From: Vibrio penaeicida
GTDB taxonomy: Bacteria; Pseudomonadota; Gammaproteobacteria; Enterobacterales; Vibrionaceae
DNA: 64,000 bases
Direction of reading: 5' to 3'
Assembly (NCBI RefSeq): GCF_030689305.1
Contig: NZ_JAUYVM010000005.1
Coordinates: forward strand, 277,637 to 341,636
Shown: piece by piece, positions 44,050 through 53,050 of the stretch
Position numbering within the stretch: the stretch's first letter is position 1
How the letters are laid out: each line of letters starts with the position of its first letter
Made by a program: the position numbers and the translations under genes
The notes under the pieces: model-generated
Told to the model about the DNA's origin: nothing
The model's input: the letters and a program-made list of their open reading frames with translations, nothing else
Database searches by the model: none

Positions 44050-44102
44050 TGCCTCTACATTTTCTGTATTGAACCATTCAAGTTCATCCCGCTAGTATCA
44101 GG

Positions 44103-44121
44103 TATCAACCATTGGGATGAG
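44103..44121. promoter_or_regulatory. 19-bp motif upstream of usp (shared with 48562)
   Basis: tatcaaccattgggatgag; the same sequence with one change occurs at 48562-48580. An upstream catccc (44086-44091) is complementary to gggatg here, giving a possible looped operator. It is a candidate binding site of a regulator common to both operons. Confidence 0.45.
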
Positions 44122-44142
44122 CTGAACGTTAACCTCTGTTTT

Positions 44143-45555
44143 TTAGCGATTTATATTGATTAACTGAGGTTGAGTATTTTCCAATAACCCTTCTTCACCG
44201 AATTCCACGCCGAACCCCGACATTTTGTTGCCGCCAAAGGGTGCATGAGGCAGTACTTCGGCGTGACCATTAATCCACACTGTGCCGCACTCCATTCTTT
44301 GAGCAACCTGTTGAGCTTGTTCGGTATCGCTTCCCCACACTGAGCCACCGAGCCCCATATCGCTGTCGTTAGCGAGCTGAATGGCTTGTTCGACGGTTTG
44401 ATAGGGGATCACGGGTAACACAGGGCCAAATTGTTCTTCATCGACCAATCGAATACCGTTAGATACATTCGCTACAATGGTTGGCGGGAATAGGTAGCCT
44501 TCGTCACTGACTGGTTTGCCTCCCGTCAGTACTTTGGCTCCTTGGGCAACGGCATCGTCGATGAGCTCTTGCACTTTGTTGAATTGATTCAGGTTTTGTA
44601 CAGGGCCAAAGGTCACGCCTTCTTCCAAACCTGCTCCGACGCGTTGTGATTGTGCGATTTCAGTGAGCGCTTGACAGACTTCTTCATATTGGCTTTCGTG
44701 CACGTATAAGCGTTTCAGTGCTGCGCAGGTTTGCCCCATATTGATGAAAGAGGTTTGGAATAGCCCCTGAGCGAAAGCCTGTACATCGCTATTTGGCAGG
44801 ACAATGGCAGCGTCGTTACCACCGAGTTCTAGAGTTAGGCGTTTCAGATTGCCCGACGCTGCGCTCATGATGCGTTGCCCTGTTGGGGTAGAACCCGTGA
44901 ATACGATTTTATTGATGCCTTTATGCTCACTGATGGCTTGACCGAGTTCGCCGCCCCCTGAAATCACGTTAATCACCCCATCTGGCAGTACATCTGCCAT
45001 GATTTCGACCATACGAATCGTGCTGAATGGCGTAAGCTCTGAAGGTTTGATAATCACACAGTTTCCAGTACGCAACGCGGGCATTACATGCCAAACCGCA
45101 ATCATCAGCGGCCAGTTCCAAGGCGTAATAGATGCAACAACGCCAATGGGTTTATGGTGCAATTCGATGCGTTTAGTATCGTCATCTTGAATCATTTTAA
45201 CGGGCACGTCGGCACCAGCGGAGTAACGAGTCCATGCCACAGCACCACCCACTTCCATTCTTGCTAAATCGAGCGGCTTACCTTGTTCTTCCACAATCAG
45301 AGTGGCGAGCTCTTCCATTGCGGCTTCAAGATTGTCGGCAATTTCCGTCAGCATTGCCTTGCGCGTCATGTGGCTGACGTTTTTCCAGCTTTCAAATGCT
45401 TGTTTCGCTGATTCCACAGCAAGGTTTAGCAGCTTCGAAGATGCTTCTGGCGCGTCTCTAAGTACTTGCCCTGTGGCTGGGTTAATAACAGGGCGCGGAG
45501 GCAGATCACCAGCACGTTTTTGGCCGTTGATGATCAATCCAAAGCGGTTATCCAT
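44143..45555 (-). CDS. NAD(P)-dependent aldehyde dehydrogenase, substrate unknown
   Basis: 470 aa from ATG 45555 (aggag 8 bp upstream). All ALDH catalytic elements are visible: ITPWNWPLMIAVWH, KPSELTPFS, FTGSTPTGQRI, the Glu in LTLELGGNDAA, the nucleophilic Cys in NMGQTCAALKRLY, and EQFGPVLPVIPY. The sequence belongs to the broad group with succinate-semialdehyde and aminoaldehyde dehydrogenases but is distinct from the GabD and HpaE in this cluster. A PuuB-like amine oxidase lies nearby, so it may oxidise the aldehyde released from an amine, perhaps to an aryl- or acyl-acetate. The coupled regulator gene ends 47 bp upstream of its start. Confidence 0.85.
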   Translation of the reverse strand: MDNRFGLIINGQKRAGDLPPRPVINPATGQVLRDAPEASSKLLNLAVESAKQAFESWKNVSHMTRKAMLTEIADNLEAAMEELATLIVEEQGKPLDLARMEVGGAVAWTRYSAGADVPVKMIQDDDTKRIELHHKPIGVVASITPWNWPLMIAVWHVMPALRTGNCVIIKPSELTPFSTIRMVEIMADVLPDGVINVISGGGELGQAISEHKGINKIVFTGSTPTGQRIMSAASGNLKRLTLELGGNDAAIVLPNSDVQAFAQGLFQTSFINMGQTCAALKRLYVHESQYEEVCQALTEIAQSQRVGAGLEEGVTFGPVQNLNQFNKVQELIDDAVAQGAKVLTGGKPVSDEGYLFPPTIVANVSNGIRLVDEEQFGPVLPVIPYQTVEQAIQLANDSDMGLGGSVWGSDTEQAQQVAQRMECGTVWINGHAEVLPHAPFGGNKMSGFGVEFGEEGLLENTQPQLININR

Positions 45556-45601
45556 AACAAAATCTCCTGATGTTGATTGAAAGCGCAGCAATCGCTGGGG
45601 G

Positions 45602-46615
45602 TTACCCTGCTGATGGTTTCTGCTGGCTTTCCCGGTAGTTGCTTGCGGTTACGCCAGACATCCGGCGAAAAAAGCGAGCGAAATAAGCAGGGTCGTGAAA
45701 CCCGAGTTCGTAGCCAATTTGGGTAATGGGTTTTTGGGTAAGCCCAATCAAACGTTTGGATTCTTGTAAAACCCGTTCGTTAACCAAGCGTTTCGCCGAT
45801 TTTTCGCTTACGCGTTGGCAAATGCTATTAAGCCGAGATTCGGTCACACACAGCTCGCTGGCGTATTGGGATAATGTCCAATGGTGGACAAACTGTGCTT
45901 CGATCAGCTTGTGAAATTGGTGAAATATTTGAGCATCAATATCGCGAACAGAAGACGCCGAATTGGTTTCGTCTGACATACGAATGATTTCAATCAAAAC
46001 CAAGCGCACCAACGAATACAACGCCTTAGCTTTTTCCGTGCGGTCGTTGCTGTATTCATCGTTTAGCAAGGCAAGCAACGTAAGAATTCGATTAAGCGAC
46101 GCTTTATGATTACCAAGCGGAATGCAAACCCCTTTAGTGGCAAACAATCCCTTGTCGTTTAAAGCGGACGTTTGGCTGAGTATTTGCCATACGAATTGCT
46201 GTCGAATGGTCAGCACGTAGCCTTCTGTTTCCGTTGAAATAGTGAACCCATGCGGCACCGTGGGCGGGGTAAAAAACAGCACCGGACCTTCACAGTGATA
46301 GGTACGGTTATCCAGTTGCAAACGAATGTTACCCGACATCACTACATGCACTTGATAGAAGCGATCGTGATAGTGCACTGGCATATCGTGACCGAAGAAA
46401 TCCGCCAGATTCTGTATCTGTTCGAAGTGAACTTCGCTATCGATATAGCGTCGGTCGTACGCTTGTCCGATATCGATATTCGGAATACGTGATGTCGCTA
46501 TATTCTTTTGCGTAACATTGGCTTGCGCGCCATTGTCTTTTGCGACATTGTCTTGCACCGCATTGGTTTGAGCTAAATTAGCTTGCGTGATGCTTTTGGT
46601 GTTTGTCGGACTCAT
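45602..46615 (-). CDS. hpaA: AraC-family activator of 4-hydroxyphenylacetate catabolism (HpaA)
   Basis: 337 aa. After an odd N-terminal extension, the sequence follows E. coli HpaA: IDIGQAYDRRY, NLADFFGHDMPVHYHDRFYQ, FFTPPTVPHGF (cupin-like sensor). The C-terminal AraC DNA-binding domain is also clear (HWTLSQYASELCVTESRLNS; GYELGFHDPAYFARFFRRM). In E. coli HpaA activates the hydroxylase genes in response to 4-hydroxyphenylacetate. Here it should control hpaC plus the C2-type oxygenase, and perhaps the meta operon. The first ~42 residues are a low-complexity pentapeptide repeat (xNxxQ, six copies) absent from the E. coli protein; a start after it is possible. Confidence 0.85.
   Translation of the reverse strand: MSPTNTKSITQANLAQTNAVQDNVAKDNGAQANVTQKNIATSRIPNIDIGQAYDRRYIDSEVHFEQIQNLADFFGHDMPVHYHDRFYQVHVVMSGNIRLQLDNRTYHCEGPVLFFTPPTVPHGFTISTETEGYVLTIRQQFVWQILSQTSALNDKGLFATKGVCIPLGNHKASLNRILTLLALLNDEYSNDRTEKAKALYSLVRLVLIEIIRMSDETNSASSVRDIDAQIFHQFHKLIEAQFVHHWTLSQYASELCVTESRLNSICQRVSEKSAKRLVNERVLQESKRLIGLTQKPITQIGYELGFHDPAYFARFFRRMSGVTASNYRESQQKPSAG
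46508..46597. repeat. 15-bp minisatellite inside the hpaA N-terminus
   Basis: Six consecutive 15-bp units (ttgcgtaacattggc, ttgcgcgccattgtc, ttttgcgacattgtc, ttgcaccgcattggt, ttgagctaaattagc, ttgcgtgatgctttt). They keep the reading frame and code for ANLAQ, TNAVQ, DNVAK, DNGAQ, ANVTQ-type pentapeptides. Confidence 0.75.
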
Positions 46616-46695
46616 AAATCCCCCGAAAAATGCTTCTCTGCTGATGCTTATGTCTGCGAATGGCTAAGGGAGAACCAGCAGAGAAGTGTCAAACT

Positions 46696-47058
46696 TTACT
46701 GAGCAACTGCTAAGTAGTGTTTTACAAACTTGGGCGTGCGGATGTGCCAACGCACTTTTGTGCCTTGCTCCACAAACCAAGAATCGCCTTGCTTGTAAGT
46801 GTGGGATTCGCCTGTCTCTTCATTGGTAAGTTCGACTTCACCTTCCAAAACCGTAGCGTGCTCTGTGAAGGGGTATTGCATACTGAATTCGCCTTCTGTA
46901 CAGCCAAACAAACCGCAGCTCAATGCGTCTTCGGGGGTGCCTGAAATCATCGCTACCTCGGCCTGAGGTGAACCAGAGATCACGGTTGAACCAAGGTTTT
47001 CGACACTGCCGAGAGACATCATTTTAGGCAGGGGTTGATTCAATAGAATAGGTTTCAT
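46696..47058 (-). CDS. Cupin (DUF861/EutQ-like) protein
   Basis: 120 aa, a single small beta-barrel. Motifs: SMQYPFTEHATVLEGEVELT, then YKQGDSWFVEQGTKVRWHI. The usual metal-ligand histidines are reduced (E-H-A and W-H), as in the DUF861 branch often found beside PuuB-like oxidoreductases and aldehyde dehydrogenases. It lies between the amine oxidase and hpaA genes on the same strand. It could be an isomerase or hydrolase of an unstable intermediate, or a sensor; the family gives no firm reaction. Confidence 0.75.
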   Translation of the reverse strand: MKPILLNQPLPKMMSLGSVENLGSTVISGSPQAEVAMISGTPEDALSCGLFGCTEGEFSMQYPFTEHATVLEGEVELTNEETGESHTYKQGDSWFVEQGTKVRWHIRTPKFVKHYLAVAQ

Positions 47059-47159
47059 TGGTATTTCCTTTTTCGTTGACTTTTATAAGCGTATTTATTG
47101 GTGAAGCACTTGTTTTAATTGTGTATTGGTTAATAACGTGTACCAGTGAGAAGAGCGAT

Positions 47160-48458
47160 TTAGCGCCTGCCCATCCAGTAGCCCGAGATTTGGTGGAAAA
47201 GCTTGCCGCTGGTCACGAGCAATGGCCGGGCAACATCCTTTCCGATGACACGTGTCAGTGGTATTGAACTCATTAAGCTGTAGCGATCGGTGCTTTCGCT
47301 CATCCCTTCTGCCAACACTTTGCAAACAATATGGCTTGGGGTTACGCCAAAGCCAGAATAGCCCTGTACGTAAAACACATTGTCGTGTCCCTCAAGTGTT
47401 CCGACTTGTGGAAACAGATTAGCGGAACAACAAAGCGGTCCACCCCACGCCATGTCGATTTTCACGCCTTTCAGGTATGGGAAAATCGTCAACATATGTT
47501 TGCGGTTCCATGCCTTTAAATCGCTCGGCATGTATTCGACCCAGCGCGTTGCGCTACCAAATAGCAGGCGATTCTCTTTGGTGACTCGGTAGTAATCGAT
47601 AACCGGGCGAATGTCGCTGTAGGCACCGCGAATCGGGCTGATGCGTTCAATCATCTCGTCGCTGAGTGGCTCGGTTGCCATTTGGAAGGCATAAGTATTG
47701 ATGGTGTGTTGATGTAAGTGAGGTTCCATGCCCTGCAAAAAACCATTACATGCCCACAGGAGTTTCTTCGCGGTGACTGTGCCTTTAGCAGTACGCACTT
47801 TGATTTGTTCACCGTATTCCACATCCAGCGCTTGGGTGTTTTCGTAAATAGAGATACCCAATTCAGAGGCAGCTTTTGCTTCGCCAAGTAGCAAGTTCAA
47901 CGAATGAATATGACCTGCGCCCATGTGTTTCAGCGCGCACGAGTATGCTGGTGAGCCAATAACGTCTTGCACTTCCGATCCGGTATGCAGTGTGATTTCT
48001 TCGTCTGGCGTGGCTTTTTTAAACTCGTCCATCCAAGTACGCAGCGTTTTTTCCTGACGACCGTTAAAGCCCAGATACGCGTAACCCTGACAAAAATCCG
48101 CATCGATATTGTACTTTTCCACGCGCTCACGAATGATGCTTGCGCCGATGTTGCCCAGCTTAAAAAGTTCTTCGAGCCCATCTTTGCCAACGTGCTTCTT
48201 TACCGTGTCCAAATCGTGACCTAATCCCGCCATAATCTGGCCACCGTTGCGACCTGTACCACCATAACCAAGGTGTTTGGCTTCCAATACAGCAACATTG
48301 GTGATGCCTTTTTCTGCCAGTTCCAAAGCGGTGTTGATGCCTGTGAAACCACCACCAATGATCACGACGTCCACATCAAGATCATTGTCCAATGTCGGAA
48401 ACGACAAGTCGTATTTCTTGGTAGCAGCGTAGTAAGTAAGAGAATTTAAATGTTCCAT
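47160..48458 (-). CDS. FAD-dependent amine/amino-acid oxidoreductase, PuuB-like
   Basis: 432 aa. The FAD dinucleotide fold is at the N-terminus (VVIIGGGFTGINTALELAEK, VLEAKHLGYGGTGRNGGQ). The body parallels E. coli PuuB (gamma-glutamylputrescine oxidase): GHIHSLNLLLGEA, YYRVTKENRLLFG, PYLKGVKIDMAWGG, YVQGYSGFGVTPSH. It belongs to the DAO family. These enzymes oxidise secondary or N-substituted amines and release an aldehyde or imine. It has no PuuA/PuuD partner here, so putrescine is unlikely; an amine that leads to an aryl acetaldehyde is a reasonable guess. It is followed by a cupin gene; a 19-bp motif lies upstream. Confidence 0.82.
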   Translation of the reverse strand: MEHLNSLTYYAATKKYDLSFPTLDNDLDVDVVIIGGGFTGINTALELAEKGITNVAVLEAKHLGYGGTGRNGGQIMAGLGHDLDTVKKHVGKDGLEELFKLGNIGASIIRERVEKYNIDADFCQGYAYLGFNGRQEKTLRTWMDEFKKATPDEEITLHTGSEVQDVIGSPAYSCALKHMGAGHIHSLNLLLGEAKAASELGISIYENTQALDVEYGEQIKVRTAKGTVTAKKLLWACNGFLQGMEPHLHQHTINTYAFQMATEPLSDEMIERISPIRGAYSDIRPVIDYYRVTKENRLLFGSATRWVEYMPSDLKAWNRKHMLTIFPYLKGVKIDMAWGGPLCCSANLFPQVGTLEGHDNVFYVQGYSGFGVTPSHIVCKVLAEGMSESTDRYSLMSSIPLTRVIGKDVARPLLVTSGKLFHQISGYWMGRR

Positions 48459-48561
48459 AATATTGTTCTTCTAATTTCCATTCTGTCTTTGGTTCCAGAC
48501 CCAAACTCAATAGTCGTTGGGAGGGCTAATTACCATTTAGCCAAGTTTTGAGATTGGTCTA

Positions 48562-48580
48562 TATCAACCATCGGGATGAG
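48562..48580. promoter_or_regulatory. 19-bp motif upstream of the amine oxidase gene
   Basis: tatcaaccatcgggatgag, one mismatch from the motif at 44103-44121, placed about 100 bp upstream of the 48458 start. A likely shared regulator site. Confidence 0.45.
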
Positions 48581-48613
48581 GTCTGGCAAGGCGATGAATT
48601 TCATTGAAAAATT

Positions 48614-50059
48614 CTACAATCCGCCCATGAGCATGTATTTGGTTTCGAGATAATCCTCAATACCTTGCCTTGCCCCCTCACGCCCTAGGCCTGATGCTTT
48701 AATGCCACCAAATGGTGCGACTTCGGTAGAAATCAGCCCTTCATTGATGCCGACCATGCCCGCTTCCAATGCTTCACCAACGCGCCACGCACGGGCGAGC
48801 GATTGGGTATAGAAATACGCGGCGAGCCCTACATCAGAGCGGTTCGCACGCTCAAGGACTTCTTCTTCAGTATCAAACGGGTAAATCGCCGCCAGAGGGC
48901 CAAAGGTTTCTTCATTGGCGGCGCGCATGTCGTCGGTCATGTCGGTCACAATCATAGGGTGGAGGAATAAGTCATTGGGTGGGGTGGCAGAGCCCGATAC
49001 CAATGTCGCACCTTGCTCTAATGCGTTGCTTACGTGTTCGCAGACTTTAGTAACCGCGCTTTTGTTAATCATGGCGCCTATTTGAACGTGACCATTCATC
49101 CCATCGCCGACTTCTAACTTAACCACCGCAGCTTTGAAACGTTCCACAAACGCATCATGAACGCCTCGTTGTACGTAAATCCGATTCGCACACACACAGG
49201 TCTGCCCCGCATTTCGGTATTTGGCTACCATGAGCCCGCTGACCGCGGCGTCTAAATCCGCATCGTCAAACACGATGAAAGGAGCATTGCCACCCAATTC
49301 CAGCGACAGCTTTTTCACGGTGTCGGCAGATTGGTTCATGAGCAGCTTTCCAACGTTTGTGGAGCCAGTGAAGCTGATTTTTCGAACTACAGGGCTTTGT
49401 GTTAACGCGCCGCCAATTTGTACAGCGTCGCCAGTCACGATATTGAGTACACCGGCAGGTAAGCCCGCTCGAATGGCAAGCTCGCCCAATGCCAAAGCGG
49501 TGAGTGGGGTTTCTGGTGCTGGCTTAAGCACAACCGCACAGCCAGCCGCCAATGCAGGGCCGCATTTTCGGGTGATCATGGCCGCTGGGAAATTCCAAGG
49601 TGTAATCGCCCCGACCACGCCAATGGGCTCTCTTGTTACGACGATTCGAGCATCGGGTTTGTGGCTTGGAATGGTTTCGCCGTAGGTGCGTTTGGCTTCT
49701 TCTGCAAACCACTCGATGAAGCTTGCCGCATAAGCGATTTCACCTTTGGCTTCTGCAAGCGGCTTTCCTTGTTCCGAGGTGAGAATCGTGGCGAGATCGT
49801 CTTGATGCTCCAGCATCAATTCGAACCAGCGGCGAAGAATTAAAGAACGGGATTTGGCGGTTAGCGCTTTCCAGCTTTTTTGTGCTCGCTCTGCCGCCTC
49901 GATGCTTTGGTGGGTTTCATCAGCTCCAAAGCAAGGAACGAACCCAACAGCTTCTTGGTTGGCTGGGTTACAAATAGGTTGGTATTGATCACCTTCACCT
50001 ACCCATTCCCCGTTGATTAGGCATTTTTGTTTTAACAGAGTTGGATCGTTCAATTTCAT
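48614..50059 (-). CDS. gabD: Succinate-semialdehyde dehydrogenase (GabD)
   Basis: 481 aa from ATG 50059 (aaggag 6 bp upstream). It is very close to GabD: CLINGEWVGEG, FIEWFAEEAKRTYGETIP, ITPWNFPAAMITRKCGPALA, Glu in LSLELGGNAPFIVFDDAD, Cys in NAGQTCVCANRIYVQ, FGPLAAIYPF. It oxidises succinate semialdehyde to succinate with NAD(P)+. The last hpa step (HpaI) releases exactly this compound, so its place directly after hpaD (172 bp) joins the pathway to the TCA cycle. Confidence 0.92.
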   Translation of the reverse strand: MKLNDPTLLKQKCLINGEWVGEGDQYQPICNPANQEAVGFVPCFGADETHQSIEAAERAQKSWKALTAKSRSLILRRWFELMLEHQDDLATILTSEQGKPLAEAKGEIAYAASFIEWFAEEAKRTYGETIPSHKPDARIVVTREPIGVVGAITPWNFPAAMITRKCGPALAAGCAVVLKPAPETPLTALALGELAIRAGLPAGVLNIVTGDAVQIGGALTQSPVVRKISFTGSTNVGKLLMNQSADTVKKLSLELGGNAPFIVFDDADLDAAVSGLMVAKYRNAGQTCVCANRIYVQRGVHDAFVERFKAAVVKLEVGDGMNGHVQIGAMINKSAVTKVCEHVSNALEQGATLVSGSATPPNDLFLHPMIVTDMTDDMRAANEETFGPLAAIYPFDTEEEVLERANRSDVGLAAYFYTQSLARAWRVGEALEAGMVGINEGLISTEVAPFGGIKASGLGREGARQGIEDYLETKYMLMGGL

Positions 50060-50231
50060 GTGGCGCTCCTTAGAAAAAGGTAAATTCGCCCTTCGCCTTG
50101 CTATTTTCAAAGCAGGAGATGGGCGTAATGAAGCTGTAATTCAGCAATCGCTTGCTGGATCAAAGAAAGGTCATTGGATCAGAGAGTGACTTCTGGCTAA
50201 GAGAAGGCGCTCAATTTGAACGACGGCTGCT

Positions 50232-51083
50232 TTATAACGAGAACAGCACGTTAGCTTGCCCTGTCCCCGAGCTTGGGAAGTACTCGCCAATGAGCGTGCC
50301 TTTACCTTCATAGTTATCCCAACCTAACGCACCAAACAGCATCGCGGTATCGTGCATGCCGCCTTCGCCAGAGCACAATTCGGCATAGTCAGGCAGCATT
50401 TTTAGGAAGGTTTTGATTTCGCCTTGTGCCCATAAATCCAACACGCGTAGATCGACTTGGCGGTTAAATTCTTTGGAAATGGTGAAGGTGCCGTTGTTGG
50501 CTTCGTAGTCTTCGTTATCCCAAATCCGGTGGGAAAGGGAGCCCGATGCCAGCAGCATGACTCGGCTGTCACTTTCTTCAATCGCTTCACGAATGGCTTC
50601 GCCGACAAGACGTGATGATTCGATGCTATGCACCGCACACCAACCACCAATAGAGACGACTTTGAAATGGCTGTCCTCATTCATGTACCGCATCGGAACA
50701 AGGGTGCCATATTCCAAATCTAAGGTTTCCACTTGGTGGGATAGGGTATGAACGCCTTTCGCCATCGCTTTTTCTGCAATGGCGTCCCCTAATTCTGGGT
50801 TGCCATCGTAGTGATAAGCGAGGTTTTGGATAAAGTGAGGGAACTCGTGGCTGGTGTAGATCCCTTCAAATTTCTTATTTGAATTGATGTGATAGCCCGC
50901 ATTGACCAACCAGTGGGTATCGAGCACGACCAACGTATCGACATTGTGTTCTTTTGCCATGGCTGCCAGCTTTTTGTGTCCGTCGATGGCTTGTTGTCGG
51001 CAACCAAATAGACGCCCAGGTTGCTCCGACATCAACATGGTTGGGACGTGTGTAATTTTGGCTGCTATAACCAATTCACCCAT
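50232..51083 (-). CDS. hpaD: 3,4-dihydroxyphenylacetate 2,3-dioxygenase (HpaD)
   Basis: 283 aa. The start is ATG 51083 (MGELVIAAKITHVPTML), matching the E. coli start; the upstream ATG is too near aaggag. It is a class III extradiol (LigB-type) dioxygenase: ITHVP metal His, FGCRQQAIDGHKK, DTHWLVNAGYHIN, YEYGTLVPMRYMNED-like segment (EYGTLVPMRYMNED), SGSLSHR, GEGGMHDTAMLFGALGW. It opens homoprotocatechuate between carbons 2 and 3 with Fe(II) or Mn(II), giving 5-carboxymethyl-2-hydroxymuconate semialdehyde (CHMS). It is the last hpa gene before gabD in the operon. Confidence 0.95.
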   Translation of the reverse strand: MGELVIAAKITHVPTMLMSEQPGRLFGCRQQAIDGHKKLAAMAKEHNVDTLVVLDTHWLVNAGYHINSNKKFEGIYTSHEFPHFIQNLAYHYDGNPELGDAIAEKAMAKGVHTLSHQVETLDLEYGTLVPMRYMNEDSHFKVVSIGGWCAVHSIESSRLVGEAIREAIEESDSRVMLLASGSLSHRIWDNEDYEANNGTFTISKEFNRQVDLRVLDLWAQGEIKTFLKMLPDYAELCSGEGGMHDTAMLFGALGWDNYEGKGTLIGEYFPSSGTGQANVLFSL

Positions 51084-51140
51084 AATCATTCTCCTTGTGT
51101 TTCATTCACTTTTGGTACGCCAGCGATGCTAGCGTTGTGC

Positions 51141-51524
51141 TCACTTGGCCAGTTTTTGATGGATATTATTTTTCTTGTAATTCAAAGTTGGGTGAAGCTC
51201 GGTTAGCTCCAGCCCAAAGCTCAGGTATCGGGTATCGAAAAGGGAAGAAAGATACTCAGTAAAGAAGGCGTGTAGGGTGTCGCCCACTTCTTTGAGTGTT
51301 TCTTCACTTCTGCCTGTACCCACCTTGATGGTCAATTGAATAAACCGATTTTCAGGGTCGCCTTCTGCCACTCGAAAGTGTTCGCAGCGGTGTGCTCGAA
51401 TGCGGATGCCCCCTAATGGGAACACCCCCGTTTCTTGAGCAACATTGGCGAGCTGTTCAAATAGATCAGGAAAATCCACATCGCCATCCAAATTGGCGGA
51501 ATACTCGACAATAAAGTGAGGCAT
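51141..51524 (-). CDS. hpaF: 5-carboxymethyl-2-hydroxymuconate delta-isomerase (HpaF)
   Basis: 127 aa. The second residue Pro (MPHFIVEYSANLD) is the catalytic N-terminal proline of the tautomerase-superfamily CHMI fold; LTIKVGTGRSEETLKEVGD and ELTELHPTLNYKKNNIH match E. coli HpaF. It isomerises 5-carboxymethyl-2-hydroxymuconate to the oxo form used by HpaG. Its start abuts the hpaE stop without a gap (51525/51524), so the two are coupled. Confidence 0.92.
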   Translation of the reverse strand: MPHFIVEYSANLDGDVDFPDLFEQLANVAQETGVFPLGGIRIRAHRCEHFRVAEGDPENRFIQLTIKVGTGRSEETLKEVGDTLHAFFTEYLSSLFDTRYLSFGLELTELHPTLNYKKNNIHQKLAK

Positions 51525-53048
51525 TTAGCCCTCCTTACCCAATTTAGGCACCGTGTGCTGGTCGTGTGCGATACAGATGTTCTTGGTTTCCATGTAGAAG
51601 TCGAAACTCCAGTCGCCACCGTCACGACCGACACCCGACATTTTCACGCCACCAAAAGGAGAAGGGAGGTTTCGGTTGTTTTCAGAATTGACCCACACCA
51701 TGCCCGCTTCAATTTTGTGGGCACATCGCATCGAGCGACCGGTATCACCTGTCCAGATGTACGCCGCCAAGCCATATTGGGTATCGTTGGCAATGCGCAG
51801 GGCTTCTTCTTCTGAATCGAAGGTGATCACCGATAAAACAGGTCCGAAGATTTCTTCACATGCGACTTTCATTTCGTTATTCACGTTAGTGATCAGCGCC
51901 GGAGCAAAGTAATACCCCTCTTCTGGTGCCAATTCCGACACGTTGCCACGAGCGACATCGGCTCCTTCCTGCTTGGCAGATTCCAGATAACTGGTGACTT
52001 TTTCTAAATGCGTTGGGTGAATAAGCGGACCGACTTCGGTATCGAGATCGAGTGGATGCCCGACTTTTAGCAAGCTCACTCGGTGTTTCAACTTCGCGAT
52101 AAATTCATCTTTGATAGACGACTGAAGGATCAAGCGGCTGGAGCTGGTGCAGCGCTGGCCGTTCAAGCTGTAAATCATGAAAACTACCGCATCAAGGGCA
52201 CGTTCCATGTCGGCATCGTCGAACACCAAAACTGGGTTTTTACCGCCCAATTCAAAGTGGACGCGTTTTAATGTGGCTGCACCTTGTGCCTGAATCATGG
52301 AGCCAGTGGTGGTTTCCCCAACAAAAGCCACAGCTTTGATTGCAGGGTGCTCGGTAAGTGCTTTACCAGCCACTTCACCAAACCCATTGACCATGTTCCA
52401 AACGCCTGCCGGTAGCCCAGCAGCTTCGGCACACTCCGCTAAAATAGCGGCACTGAGTGGGCTGAACTCGGCAGGTTTGTGTACGACGGTACAGCCAGCG
52501 GCCAGTGCCGGAGCGATTTTCCATGTCGATAACATGAAAGGGGTATTCCATGGGGTGATCACACCTACGGGGCCAATAGGGGTGCGCACAGTAAAGTTGG
52601 TGTGCGCATCTTGAAACAAAGAGTCGCCGTTTTTCGCTTCTGGGGCTTTGTCTGCAAAGAAGCGAAAGTTCGCTGCGCCGCGCACAGCTGCTTGCTTCAT
52701 AAAGCGAAATGCTTGCCCACAATCCACCGATTCAACGAGTGCAATTTCTTCTGCTCTGCGTTCTATTTCATCCGCGAGTTTATGTAAGATTTGGCGACGT
52801 TTTGCACCAGAAAGCCCCGACCATTCTTCAAAGGCACTTTGCGCCGCAGTGCACGCGAGGTTCACGTCTTGTTCTGTTCCTTTTACTACCGTACCAAGAC
52901 GTTTATTGTTGATTGGGCTCTGGTTTTCAAAGGTGTCGGAACCTGTTCCTAGCGTCCATTCTCCATTAATGAAGTGACCCAGTGTGTCGGTCTTAAAACG
53001 CGCCAAATATTGTCTGGCCTTGGTAATTTGCGTATCGAGAGTTGTCAT
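51525..53048 (-). CDS. hpaE: CHMS dehydrogenase (HpaE)
   Basis: 507 aa aldehyde dehydrogenase: HFINGEWTLGTGSDTFEN, VGVITPWNTPFMLSTWKIA, Glu in VHFELGGKNPVLVFDDAD, Cys in LNGQRCTSSSRLIL, EEIFGPVLSVITF, MKMSGVGRDGGDWSFDFY-type end. NAD-dependent oxidation of 5-carboxymethyl-2-hydroxymuconate semialdehyde to the diacid. It belongs to the HpaE branch (FYME-type C-terminal motif) and is flanked directly by hpaG2 (2 bp) and hpaF (0 bp). Confidence 0.94.
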   Translation of the reverse strand: MTTLDTQITKARQYLARFKTDTLGHFINGEWTLGTGSDTFENQSPINNKRLGTVVKGTEQDVNLACTAAQSAFEEWSGLSGAKRRQILHKLADEIERRAEEIALVESVDCGQAFRFMKQAAVRGAANFRFFADKAPEAKNGDSLFQDAHTNFTVRTPIGPVGVITPWNTPFMLSTWKIAPALAAGCTVVHKPAEFSPLSAAILAECAEAAGLPAGVWNMVNGFGEVAGKALTEHPAIKAVAFVGETTTGSMIQAQGAATLKRVHFELGGKNPVLVFDDADMERALDAVVFMIYSLNGQRCTSSSRLILQSSIKDEFIAKLKHRVSLLKVGHPLDLDTEVGPLIHPTHLEKVTSYLESAKQEGADVARGNVSELAPEEGYYFAPALITNVNNEMKVACEEIFGPVLSVITFDSEEEALRIANDTQYGLAAYIWTGDTGRSMRCAHKIEAGMVWVNSENNRNLPSPFGGVKMSGVGRDGGDWSFDFYMETKNICIAHDQHTVPKLGKEG

Positions 53049-53050
53049 GC

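Noticed and set aside
44143..45555. Second copy of hpaE or gabD
   Set aside because: Active-site surroundings (NMGQTCAALKRLY, LELGGNDAA) differ clearly from both neighbouring enzymes, so it is a distinct ALDH.
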